From positions 6,756,501-6,820,500 of the forward strand of contig NC_092606.1 of the NCBI RefSeq assembly GCF_047663525.1: DNA of 64,000 nt. The letters are read 5' to 3'. Shown piece after piece: positions 38,901 to 46,809 of this stretch. The first letter of the stretch is position 1. Each line of letters begins with the position of its first letter. The DNA is from Anas platyrhynchos (Eukaryota; Chordata; Aves; Anseriformes; Anatidae). The notes beneath the pieces were generated by a model. The model saw nothing but the letters and a program-made list of their open reading frames with translations, had not been told where the DNA came from and made no database searches. A program made the position numbers and the translations under genes.

Positions 38901-41900
38901 CCCGACAGGACCCACGGCGCCCACGCCAAGAAGTAAGGGGCTCTCCGGGTGCCATCACGGAGGAGCCACAAATTGGTTCCATAGGGTTGGGGCTCCAGGG
39001 TTGGGTGCAGGTTGGGGGACGCCAGGATGGAGGCTGGGGGGATGGGGGAGCCCCATGGTGGTGTCCCAGTGAGCAATGCAGTGCCTGGATGGCTCTGTGG
39101 GGTTATGGAAGATCCCGCTGTGGTGAGGCTGCACCTTGAGTGCTGTGTTCAGCTTTGGGTCCCTCACTACAAGAAGGACGTCGAGGCCCTAGAGCGTGTC
39201 CAGAGAAGGGCGACGAAGCTGGTGAAGGGTCTGGAGCACAAGTCCTGTGAGGAGCAGCTGAGGGAACTGGGGGTGTTTGGTCTGGAGAAGAGGAGGCTCA
39301 GGGCAGACCTCACTGCTCTCTGCAACTCCCCAAAAGGAAGCTGTGGGGAGCTGGGGTCGGCCTCTGCTCACAGGTAACCAGTGATAGGACCAGAGGGAAT
39401 GGCCTCAAGTTGTGCCAGGGGAGGTTCAGGTTGGCAATGAGGAGACATTTCTGCTCAGGAAGAGCGGTCAGGCGTTGGGACGGGTTTCCCAGGGAGGTGG
39501 TGGAGTCTCCGTCCCTGGGGGTGTTCAAGGGAAGGTTGGACGTGGTGCTTGGGGGCATGGCTCAGTGGGTCATAGAAGTGGTTGGGGGACAGTTGGACCA
39601 GTTGATCTCAGTGGTCTTCCCAACTTTAATTATTCTATGAGTCTATGATAATCAGGGTGTTTTCAGGGTGCTTCTGCTCCCCCGTGGTCACAGAGGGAAA
39701 CGAGGAGCGGTGGGGACACCCTGGGGACGTTCCCCCCGCTCTGCCCCTTGCAGGGTGAAGGAGCGGCACCACCGGGGCCGGCCCAACAGCAGCTCGGAGT
39801 CGTCGGCCAAGCACTCTCGGCACGGGGCCTCGGAGCGCAGGAAGAGCCCCTCGCACAGCACCGGGCACCGCAGCAGCTCCTGGAGCTCCAGCGGCTCCCT
39901 CTCCAAGTCCCGCTCCCGCTCGCGGGAGAAGAGGGCCGGGCGCAGCCGCAGCCGCTCGCCCTCGCAGAAGAAAACCGCCAGCAGGTCAGCTCGGGGGGCA
40001 CGGGTGGCATGGGGGGCACGGCTCGGGGCTTGGGGTGTCCCAGCTGGAGAAGGGCTGGGTGTTCCTGCAGTCCCCCCCCGGTGCTCCTGGTGCCCCTGAC
40101 GCCCCTCGTCTTGGTTTAGAGAGAAGGACAACGAGCCCCGAACACGCCACGGTGACCCCGATCCCGCCCGGGCCCGGCGCCGCTCCCGAAGCTACTCCCC
40201 CATCAGGAAGAGGAGACGCGATTCCCCCAGCTTCATGGAGCCCAGGAGGATCACCAGGTGGGGCCCGGCACGCGCAGACACCACCGCTGGCACGGCCCCT
40301 GGCTGAGCTGTGCCCCCAGCGAGCCCCAAAGGGGGGGGGGGGGGTGGCAGAAAGGATGGGTGGGTGCGTTGATGGTCTGGAACACAAGTCCTGTGAGGAG
40401 CGGCTGAGGGAACTGGAGGGGGTTGGGCTGGAGAAGAGGAGGCTCAGGGCAGAGCTCATTGCTCTCTGCAACTCCCCAAAAGGAAGGGGTGGGGAGCTGG
40501 GGTCAGCCTCTGCTCACAGGTAACTGTGATAGGACCAGAGGGAATGGCCTCAAGTTGTGCCAGGGGAGGTTCAGGCTGGAAATGAGGAGACATTTCTGCT
40601 CAGGAAGAGTGGATAGGTATAGGGACGGGTTGCCCAGGGAGGTGGTGGAGTCACCGTCCCTGGGGGTGTTCAAGGGAAGGTTGGACGTGGTGCTTGGGGA
40701 CAGGGTTCAGTGGGTGACAGTGGTGGTAGGGGCACGGTTGGACCAGATGAGCTTGGAGCTCCTTTCCAACCTTAATGGTTCTGTGAGGCTGTGGGTGGCT
40801 GGCAGAAAGGATGGATGGATGGATGGATGGATGGATGGATGGACGGACGGACGGACGGACGGACAGATTGACAAACAAGGAGCTTTGAGGACAGACACAT
40901 AACCCTGAGGATGAATGGGAGGATGAACCAGGCTGGCCCTGCAGCTGGGTACCCAGCCTGCCTCCAACACCACAACCTACTGCTCTCCTCCTGTTTGCAG
41001 ACAGCAGATATGAACTCGTTTTACTTCCAGCAAGAAGCCCAGCCCCAGAGCGTTGCCTCCTGCCCTCCAAACGCCGTTTTCTCCTCCCTGAGCCCTTACT
41101 GACTCAGGCTGCGGGGCTCCAAGGCAGGCAGTGCTTAGTGCCAGATGAAGCAGTGTGCACATACAGCATCTCGTTAGCATGCGGTGCTGGCCACATTATG
41201 GGTGCGGAGCTGAGATCGCCTCCTGTCCGACCTATTTGTCTCCCGTGCTATCAGCGGGGAGATCGGGGGCTGTAGCACAGAGCTGGCTGGATTTTGCTTG
41301 CTCTGGAAGGATTTTAATTTCTCCTGGGCTGGATGTAAGGAGAGCAGGCAGGAGAAATGCAGCCTGTACGCTGCGCTAAAGCTCTCTGCAGGCTTCCCCT
41401 GTGAAATACATGGGCCAGGAGAGGTCCTCCCAGCCCAGAGGAAGGTTTCTTGCTCGGGTACCGGCTGGTTCTGCCCTTCCCCAGCTGAAATCCCCCGGGG
41501 ACAGAGGGGCTGCCAGCACGTGGCCCAGAAAGTGACAGCCCCACATGGATGCAGGCAGCAGGGACACCGTGGGCATCCCTCCTCGCAGTCCTGAGCTGGA
41601 TTTTCCTGGGATGCCCCGAGGAAGGTGGCAGGGAGGAGCTGTGGGGACAGGCTCGAGGACACAGCCCGTGGTCCTCACCATCCCAGGGGACACCAGCCCC
41701 GTAGCCTGGCCAGAAGCCCCCTTCCTTCGCCCTCCTGCCCTGTCCTTGTCCCCCTGCCTCCCCGGGGCCCAGCACCGCGTGGTCCTGCCTCGTCCCTCAG
41801 TGATGCCAACGTCTCCTTTTCCATTTCATCCCAAGGTTCCTCTCGGAGAGCATCGCCGCGGGCCTGGCTCCCAGGGTAACCTCCCCCCTTCCTCCTCCTC

Positions 41901-42694
41901 CTCCTCCTCCTCCTCCTCCTCTTCCTCCCGGACCTCTCCGTGTCTCCCCGGCTGTGTCTCTCTTCGGTCCCACTAACACCGCTCACCACAACGTGGGCTG
42001 CGAGAAGGGGACAAGGGGCTGCCTTGGCCCCCCTCCAGCCTCCTCAGGGACCCGCAGGGCTCCGGGCTCAGCGTCCTGCACCAGCTCCAGACGTCTCTGC
42101 CCCCGGTCCCCCCCTCCCCGCTGTCCCCCTGCTCCCCACGTCCCCGTAGGAGCCGGGGAGGGTCGGACCGCGGGCAGCCCGGCGCTCGTCTCCCGCTAAT
42201 CCCTAACGTCTCTTTTTCAGCAGCTTTCAATCTTTGGTGGCTGGGGAAACACAAAAGCCACATTAACCTGCTCACTTTCTGTCCTCGCCGCTGCCTAATC
42301 CAGGACTAACAGCCTGGGGGGGGGACCCGGGGAGGAGGAAGGGGCCGAGGGGGGGCCGGATCCTGACATCCCCAAGCCTGGGGATGCGTGGGGCCGGTGC
42401 TTGGGCCCGTGCCCCCCTCCCTCCTCTTCCCCAACCTTCAGCAAGGCCCTGACTCGGTTTCCCTTTTCCCTCCGCAGCGCTCGCAAGCGTCCCATCCCCT
42501 ACTACCGCCCCAGCCCCTCGTCCTCCAGCTCGCTGAGCACCTACTCGTACAGCCGCAGCCGGAGCCGCAGCTATGACAGCTACAGCACCAGCCGCAGCCG
42601 CAGCCGGACTCGCAGCCCCCCCAGCCGCTCGCGAAGCCCCAGCCGCAGCCCCAGCTACAACAGCCGCAGCAGCTCGGAGAGCGCCGGCTTCTGA
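23745..42694 (+). CDS. SRRM3: SRRM3, serine/arginine repetitive matrix protein 3 (complete coding region, 14 coding exons)
   Basis: Neuronal and endocrine splicing activator that promotes microexon inclusion together with SRRM4; nuclear. The spliced CDS is 1881 bases, 626 aa. Residues 50-98 ([35 protein letters not shown]) are the cwf21-type spliceosome-binding region. Residues 140-330 are Lys/Arg/Ser-rich ([26 protein letters not shown]). The eMIC domain is near 531-568 ([39 protein letters not shown]), followed by an RS/SY tail ending SESAGF. Coding exons: 23745-23968, 26492-26593, 30787-30921, 31171-31251, 31656-31685, 31997-32065, 32415-32450, 32692-32742, 32869-32973, 33270-33441, 38643-38932, 39754-39984, 40120-40257, 42478-42694. 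All are GT-AG and in frame. The eMIC separates SRRM3/4 from SRRM2; the N-terminus and synteny favour SRRM3 over SRRM4. Confidence 0.95.
23969..26491 (+). other. SRRM3: SRRM3 intron 2
   Basis: 2.5 kb. GC-rich apart from AT-rich islands at 24395-24510, 24600-24720 and 25655-25725 rich in TAATNATTA-type motifs. A short (AGT)n run lies at 24559-24576. Confidence 0.7.
26492..26593 (+). CDS. SRRM3: SRRM3 exon 3
   Basis: [18 protein letters not shown] to REDQHGRQ; acceptor CATCCAG, donor GTAAGT; 102 bases, phase 2 to 2. Confidence 0.95.
26594..30786 (+). other. SRRM3: SRRM3 intron 3
   Basis: 4.2 kb beginning with a 420-base GGTT/GATGGTTGGTTA array, then GC-rich sequence with AT-rich islands near 27640-27700 and 28080-28140. 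No further exon recognised. Confidence 0.7.
26690..27112 (+). repeat. (GGTT/GATGGTTGGTTA)n satellite
   Basis: Tetranucleotide array of GGTT with interspersed AGAT, starting as GGAT repeats 96 bases after exon 3. Confidence 0.95.
30787..30921 (+). CDS. SRRM3: SRRM3 exon 4
   Basis: [14 protein letters not shown] to [17 protein letters not shown]; the CDC...CYR pattern matches the mammalian protein. 135 bases, phase 2 to 2, donor GTCTGG. Confidence 0.92.
31171..31251 (+). CDS. SRRM3: SRRM3 exon 5
   Basis: [14 protein letters not shown] then seven lysines and SGHRRSR; 81 bases, phase 2 to 2. Confidence 0.94.
31656..31685 (+). CDS. SRRM3: SRRM3 exon 6 (30-base exon)
   Basis: Only 30 bases: KKRKPGSER between a GCGGCAG acceptor and GTGAGT donor. 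In frame with both neighbours; small enough to count as a microexon. Confidence 0.85.
31997..32065 (+). CDS. SRRM3: SRRM3 exon 7
   Basis: [22 protein letters not shown]; 69 bases, phase 2 to 2. Matches the SSSPLRKKKK...KKHRRDR segment of the mammalian protein. Confidence 0.94.
32415..32450 (+). CDS. SRRM3: SRRM3 exon 8
   Basis: [12 protein letters not shown]; 36 bases, phase 2 to 2; matches mammalian SDSGSRRKRRHR. Confidence 0.93.
32692..32742 (+). CDS. SRRM3: SRRM3 exon 9
   Basis: [17 protein letters not shown]; 51 bases, phase 2 to 2, donor GTGAGG. Confidence 0.93.
32869..32973 (+). CDS. SRRM3: SRRM3 exon 10
   Basis: [16 protein letters not shown] to [10 protein letters not shown]; 105 bases, phase 2 to 2. 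Confidence 0.93.
33270..33441 (+). CDS. SRRM3: SRRM3 exon 11
   Basis: [13 protein letters not shown] to ALEEPPD; ends at phase 0 before donor GTACGT. The phase change here (2 to 0) means the preceding run of symmetric exons ends at this exon. Confidence 0.88.
34295..34380 (+). repeat. (TCTCTTTC)n and T-rich tract
   Basis: CTCTCTCTTTCTCTCTCTC sequence passing into TGTTTGTTTGTTTTG and a T run; ends shortly before an AG at 34401. Confidence 0.85.
35866..35935 (+). repeat. (CTTT)n / (CT)n tract
   Basis: CTTTCTTTCTTTCTTTCTC-type repeat passing into CTCTCTCTCTC. Confidence 0.9.
37626..37671 (+). repeat. Two poly(A) runs
   Basis: Two runs of about 18 A separated by GCATATAACGG. Confidence 0.9.
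38643..38932 (+). CDS. SRRM3: SRRM3 exon 12
   Basis: [13 protein letters not shown] to THGAHAK plus two bases. The acceptor follows roughly 75 bases of nearly pure pyrimidine. Phase 0 entry matches exon 11. Donor GTAAGG. Confidence 0.9.
38933..39753 (+). other. SRRM3: SRRM3 intron 12
   Basis: 0.8 kb, two thirds of which is a CR1 3' fragment. Confidence 0.85.
39105..39655 (+). mobile_element. CR1 LINE 3' fragment (sense, in SRRM3 intron 12)
   Basis: Contains GTGGTGAGGCTGCACCTTGA, CACTACAAGAAGGACGTCGAGG, AGAAGGGCGACGAAGCTGGT, GGGAGGTGGTGGAGTC and a tail ATTCTATGAGTCTATGAT, the ordered landmarks of avian CR1. The reverse-transcriptase C-terminal remnant is still partly open (39012-39377) but truncated. 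Confidence 0.95.
39754..39984 (+). CDS. SRRM3: SRRM3 exon 13
   Basis: [16 protein letters not shown] to [11 protein letters not shown]-rich; 231 bases, phase 2 to 2, donor GTCAGC. Confidence 0.92.
40120..40257 (+). CDS. SRRM3: SRRM3 exon 14 (first half of eMIC)
   Basis: [12 protein letters not shown] then [20 protein letters not shown] and RRIT. The first half of the enhancer-of-microexons domain. Acceptor GGTTTAG, donor GTGGGG; phase 2 to 2. Confidence 0.94.
40376..40795 (+). mobile_element. CR1 LINE 3' fragment (sense, in SRRM3 intron 14)
   Basis: Same subfamily as the copy in intron 12: shares GGAGAAGAGGAGGCTCAGGG, CTCTGCAACTCCCCAAAAGG, GGAATGGCCTCAAGTTGTGC and GTGTTCAAGGGAAGGTTGGA. More 5'-truncated; ends in CCTTAATGGTTCTGTGAGGC. 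Confidence 0.95.
40808..40866 (+). repeat. (GGAT)n(GGAC)n microsatellite
   Basis: About nine GGAT units turning into GGAC units, directly at the 3' end of the CR1 copy. Confidence 0.95.
41886..41932 (+). repeat. (CCT)n trinucleotide repeat
   Basis: CTTCCTCCTCCT run of about 12 units in SRRM3 intron 14. Confidence 0.9.
42478..42694 (+). CDS. SRRM3: SRRM3 exon 15 (second half of eMIC, stop)
   Basis: [20 protein letters not shown] then an SRSRSRSY-type tail to SESAGF and TGA at 42692-42694. Acceptor CTCCGCAG. Confidence 0.95.
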
Positions 42695-44933
42695 GCCCCG
42701 CAGCCCCCCCACCCCAACCCCGGGAGAACCCCCCCAGGAGGTGGAAAACCCCCTGGGGGGGAGCTGCAAAGGATGGACCCGGTGGTGTGGGGGGAAAGTT
42801 GGGGGGCGGATGGAAACCTTGCGGGGCAGTGGGCGCCCCTCAGTCCCCCCGGGTATTTTGGGGGTCGGGAGAGGGGAGGGGGGGGGATGGCTTCTTATTT
42901 TTGCAAACGCCAGGGTGGGGTGGGACGGGGTGGGCAAGCACAGAGCGAGGGAACAAATTGCTTGGCAGAGACCTTGGACCGAGCCGGCGGGGCCCCCAGC
43001 GCGGTGCGCTCCCCCCGGCGGTGCTTCTTTTGGCTCGGTTGGACTTTTCTAGCACGCCCAAAATCAGCGTGTTTCTGCTGCCGACACCGGGGCGGGGAAG
43101 AGGACACCCCCGGGGACAGAGGTGACACCTCTCGGGGGGGGTCCTGGCAGCCCCGACACCCGCGGAGCCGCAGACGAACAAAGCGAGGAGCAGCCCGGTG
43201 TCACCCGTCTGGTCCCACGTGGGGCTGGGGTCCCCCTGCCTTGGTGCTGTGCGCCCCCTGCCCCTGCAGAACAAATGCTGCCAGGTCCCCTGGGTGTCCT
43301 CGTGAGGGGGAGCTGACAAATTTGGGGTGAGGTTGTGCTTTGGGATGCGCCCCACAGCGCTTGTGGGGTGCCCTTTGGGGTGCTCCCCGCCTTTCCCTTG
43401 CTTTGGACGCCTCTGGGCTCGTGCGCGGAGCCGCGTGGTGCATGGAGAGGCTCCTCCGAGCGCCGGAGCAGGGGGACCCCCGGCAGGGCACGAGGGGACA
43501 GGGCTGACCCCGAGACCCCCCCTGGCTACCTCCTCACCTCGGTTTGCCACCCACTTCCCGATCCTAATTGCTTCCCCGTGCCACTTCCCCGAAGAAACGC
43601 GGCCCCGAGTGAAGGCTTTGACTCCTCTTCTGGAAGATGCTGCCACTGGTGCCCTGGCTGTGGCAGCCGGGGTTTTGCTGTGCCTCGGGGCCCAGCGGGC
43701 AGGATCCGGCCCCCCCCCGCTCCCCTTCGGCCTCCCCCCGAGCATCCCTGCGCCCCTCCAGCAGCTTTTCTAAATTTCATTTTAAAAAGAGAGGCGGGGA
43801 GGGGGGGATGACAAGCACGGGCCGGCCGGGTGCTTTGCTGACAGCCCCGGTTCTGCACCATTTTGCTGATTTCCCAAAAAAAAGAAAAAGCCCTTCCTGG
43901 CTGCGGGGGCTGCTCCCCAAACCCCGCTGCGTGCTGGCCCCGGGGCGCTTTGCATTTAATCCTTGTTGGCCACGCGTTTTCCGCCTGGCTGGAGGAGGAC
44001 GAAGCAGCTGAGCCTCCCGGGGTGGGGAGAGCAGCTGCCGGGATTAACGCGCGGCCCCGCGGGGAGAGCCGGGCTTTGTGCGGCCCTTGGACACCCGCCT
44101 GCAGCCAGCCCGGGGGCACTGGGGGCACTGGAGGGACTGGGATGCTGTTTGGACGCCAGCCCAGGTGGTGACGTGGTGGTAGAGCTGGTGAATGGGTCTC
44201 CGGAGGGCTGCGGGTGGGCACCTCGTGCTGGGTGCTGCTCCCACCTGCCAGCACCGGGGAGAAGAGCGGGGTGGGTGCTGTGTGCGTGACCCCCCCCGTG
44301 CTGCCACCAAGCCAGCAGGACCCCTTGGAGCAGCGTCCCCAGGAGCTGGCCGTGCCCCCACCCAAGCCCCTTGGTTCCCCAGCCCTCCCAGCAGAGCCTG
44401 AGCTGGGAAGGAGGCCGATTGCCCAGAAAAGGAAATCAGAAAGAAATCGGCTTTCCTGGGGATGGAGGAGAAACACCTGCAGCTCCCCACGGCTCGGGGC
44501 AGGCGGCGGGGTCTGGGTGTGCCCATGGTAGGAAAAAATGGAGATCCTGGACCCCGAGCTGGGACACGAAGGGCGTGAAGTCCCTGCAGCCCCCCTGCCA
44601 CCCCCGCAACTGCGATCCCCCCCAAAACCATCCCTCTTTCCTCTGGCCACGGCACCCAGCCCTGCACCCCCGCATCCCCCCAGCATCGCCCCACTGCTGC
44701 ACGGGGACGCTCGGAGGCATCCCCCAGCCCTGTCCCCGTCCCCACCCCAGCGGCCACGGCTCCCGAAAGCGACAGAGCCCCGACTGCAGCGACGGCGCGG
44801 ACAAGACAGCACATCAGGGAAAATTTCCAGTCTTCCTCTTTTACAGTCTCTGTCTCCTGCCGTGGAGGGAGCTCACTGGAACAAATACTCTGTAGAAATA
44901 CTTCAGTATTTTCCTCTCTCGCGCGCGCTCTCT

Positions 44934-44936
<3 letters not shown>

Positions 44937-44972
<36 letters not shown>
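44937..44972 (+). repeat. T36 homopolymer
   Basis: Thirty-six consecutive T, preceded by CTCTCGCGCGCGCTCTCTCTC. The run length may be affected by sequencing slippage. Confidence 0.9.
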
Positions 44973-45019
44973 CCTGGGTTGTGAGTACAGCTGTAGATTC
45001 AGTGAGCTGGTTCAACTAC

Positions 45020-45025
45020 AATAAA
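45020..45025 (+). terminator. SRRM3: SRRM3 poly(A) signal AATAAA
   Basis: First AATAAA seen downstream of the SRRM3 stop on this strand, within ACAATAAATATACAG and followed by TGTAAAT. Confidence 0.7.
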
Positions 45026-45045
45026 TATACAGTATATATTGTAAA

Positions 45046-46370
45046 TGGCGCTGCGGGGCACGGAGCGGTTTCTTTGCGGGGTTAATTCTGCTCCTTCCCT
45101 GCAGGCTCAGCCCCTTCTGTCCCCGGGACCCCCCCAGCTCTCCTCCCCTGCCCCCTGCCTCCTGTCCCATCGGTTTCTGGCTCCTGGTGAGGGTGGCACC
45201 GGCTGCACCCGATGTCCCAGAGCATCACGGCGGGGGAAACCTCTGGGGGGATCCCTGATGCTGGGGAAAATTCGCATTTCCTCGCAGCCTCCGTGCAGCT
45301 CGGGGGCTTGGGCTCACACCGTTCCCTGCGCCGAGTGCGTCAGGTCTCAGCTACAAACGTCTCCTGGCCACGCTGGGGTCTTAAAAACCCAGCCCCAGCA
45401 CTGCCAGGGATGGGCAGAGCCTGAGCAAGGAGGGGCATCCCCCGGGGGGCTCAGTGCCCCCAGACTGTCTGACTTAGGTGCCGGGGCCCCAGTGGGGTTG
45501 AGGGGCTGGAAACTGGCCCCAAACGGGCACCAAGGGATCCCAGAGGGGTGTGTTTGGACATGAGGGCAAGGGACTAAGGGAAGGAGCCGTCCTTCCCCTG
45601 CCCCGAGAGGGTGCTGCCCCCACCAGCCCCTCTCCAACCCATCAGCCCCATCAAGCCCTACTGGCCCCACTGGGCCCCAGAAAGCCCAATCAACTCCATC
45701 AGTCTCTATTGGTGTTATTGGACCCTGCTGCCTCCATCAGTCCCCACTGCCCCCATTGGCCCCATCAGCCCCTATCAGCCCCATCAAGCCCTACTGGCCC
45801 CACTGGGCCCCAGTGAGCCCCATCAGCCCCTATGGCCCCATCAACCCCTACCAACCCCATGGCCCCCGTTGGCCTCGATCAGCCCCATGGGGCCCCACTG
45901 ACCCCCACCAAGCCCTACACCCCCCCTTATATCCCCACTGACCCCCATGGCCCCCACTGCTCGGGGTTTGGACAACCTCACCCCAACCCGGCCAAGCCCC
46001 GGCGGCCACCTGGGGGTCACAGAGCTGGGGGGGGGGCTCCAGAAGCTTCTGGCATGGGCTGGGTGACGCAGTGGGCACAGGACCGAGCACGGGCTCCTCC
46101 ACTGACTCATCCCCCCCGCTGTGCTGGCCCCCCCAGCACCCTCCCCACGCCGGCGCAGACGGCCCCGGAGCTGCGCAGGGCAGGGATTGTTTTACGGGAA
46201 AGGGCTGGGAGCGCTCCAGGGACCATCCATCACCCGCCAAGCAGCCGAGCCCCCGCCGCGGGGGTGTGCGGCCGGGGGGCTCCCAACACGGCTGCGCACG
46301 GCCTGGGAAAGCTTCTGGTCCCTTCCCGGGCCCTGCTGCGATTTCCATTAATAGCCAGCTGAGCCTCCCG
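45046..46370. other. Intergenic region SRRM3 to HSPB1
   Basis: 1.3 kb with a GGCCCCA-type minisatellite at 45620-45945 and upstream HSPB1 elements from about 46030. No gene recognised. Confidence 0.7.
45620..45945 (+). repeat. GCCCCATCAGCCCCTACTGG minisatellite
   Basis: Degenerate units of CCCCATCA, CCCCTA(C/T)TGG and CCCCACTGGG; the segment CATCAAGCCCTACTGGCCCC recurs at about 45651 and 45782. Confidence 0.85.
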
Positions 46371-46385
46371 GCTAAAAATAACCAG
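46039..46385 (+). promoter_or_regulatory. HSPB1: HSPB1 upstream region with HSE-like palindrome and TATA/MEF2-like box
   Basis: CCAGAAGCTTCTGG at 46039-46052 is a 14-base palindrome with the GAA-NN-TTC arrangement of heat-shock elements. AAGCTTCTGG recurs at 46309-46318, and an AP-1 consensus TGACTCA lies at 46103-46109. CTAAAAATAA at 46372-46381, 68 bases before the ATG, fits both a TATA-type box and the MEF2 consensus. Function is inferred from motif and position only. Confidence 0.55.
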
Positions 46386-46448
46386 CGGGACGGCTTCATA
46401 AGGCCCCGCGCCGCCGGCCCCCTCCCAGCACCACGGCCCCCGCGCATC

Positions 46449-46809
46449 ATGGCTGAGCGCCGCGTGCCCTTCACCTTCCTCAGCAGCCCCAGCTGGGAGC
46501 CCTTCCGCGACTGGTACCACGGCAGCCGCCTCTTCGACCAGTCCTTCGGGATGCCCCACATCCCCGAGGATTGGTACAAGTGGCCGAGCGGCAGCGCCTG
46601 GCCCGGGTATTTCCGTCTGCTGCCCGGGGAAAGCGCCTTGGTGCCGGCGCCGGGCTCGCCCTACGGCCGGGCGCTGAGCCGCCAGCTCAGCAGCGGCATC
46701 TCCGAAATCCGCCAAAGCGCCGACAGCTGGAAGGTCACCCTGGATGTCAACCACTTCGCCCCCGAGGAGCTGGTGGTCAAGACCAAGGACAACATCGTGG
46801 AGATCACCG
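46449..46809 (+). CDS. HSPB1: HSPB1 exon 1 (coding part)
   Basis: Start codon in ATCATGGCTG; ends DNIVEIT plus one base before GTGGGT. Confidence 0.97.

Larger units (their letters stand above)
40258..42477 (+). other. SRRM3: SRRM3 intron 14
   Basis: 2.2 kb splitting the eMIC coding region; contains a CR1 fragment, a GGAT/GGAC microsatellite and a (CCT)n run. A small AG...GT interval at 41836-41875 was considered and rejected as an exon. Confidence 0.8.
42695..45045 (+). other. SRRM3: SRRM3 3'UTR (end estimated)
   Basis: GC-rich 2.3 kb from the stop to just past AATAAA at 45020, ending in an AT-rich block with a 36-base T run. Long open frames on both strands here are GC-driven and show no family signature. 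Confidence 0.65.

Noticed and set aside
39012-39377. 121-codon ORF read as a host gene
   Set aside because: It is the truncated end of the CR1 reverse-transcriptase region, not a host protein.
41836-41875. 40-base cryptic exon in SRRM3 intron 14
   Set aside because: AG and GT flank it, but its length would shift the frame and destroy the eMIC half in exon 15; the acceptor tract is modest and no other support is visible.
43526-44812. 428-codon minus-strand open frame
   Set aside because: Antisense to the GC-rich SRRM3 3'UTR; no recognisable motif or splice support, explained by composition.
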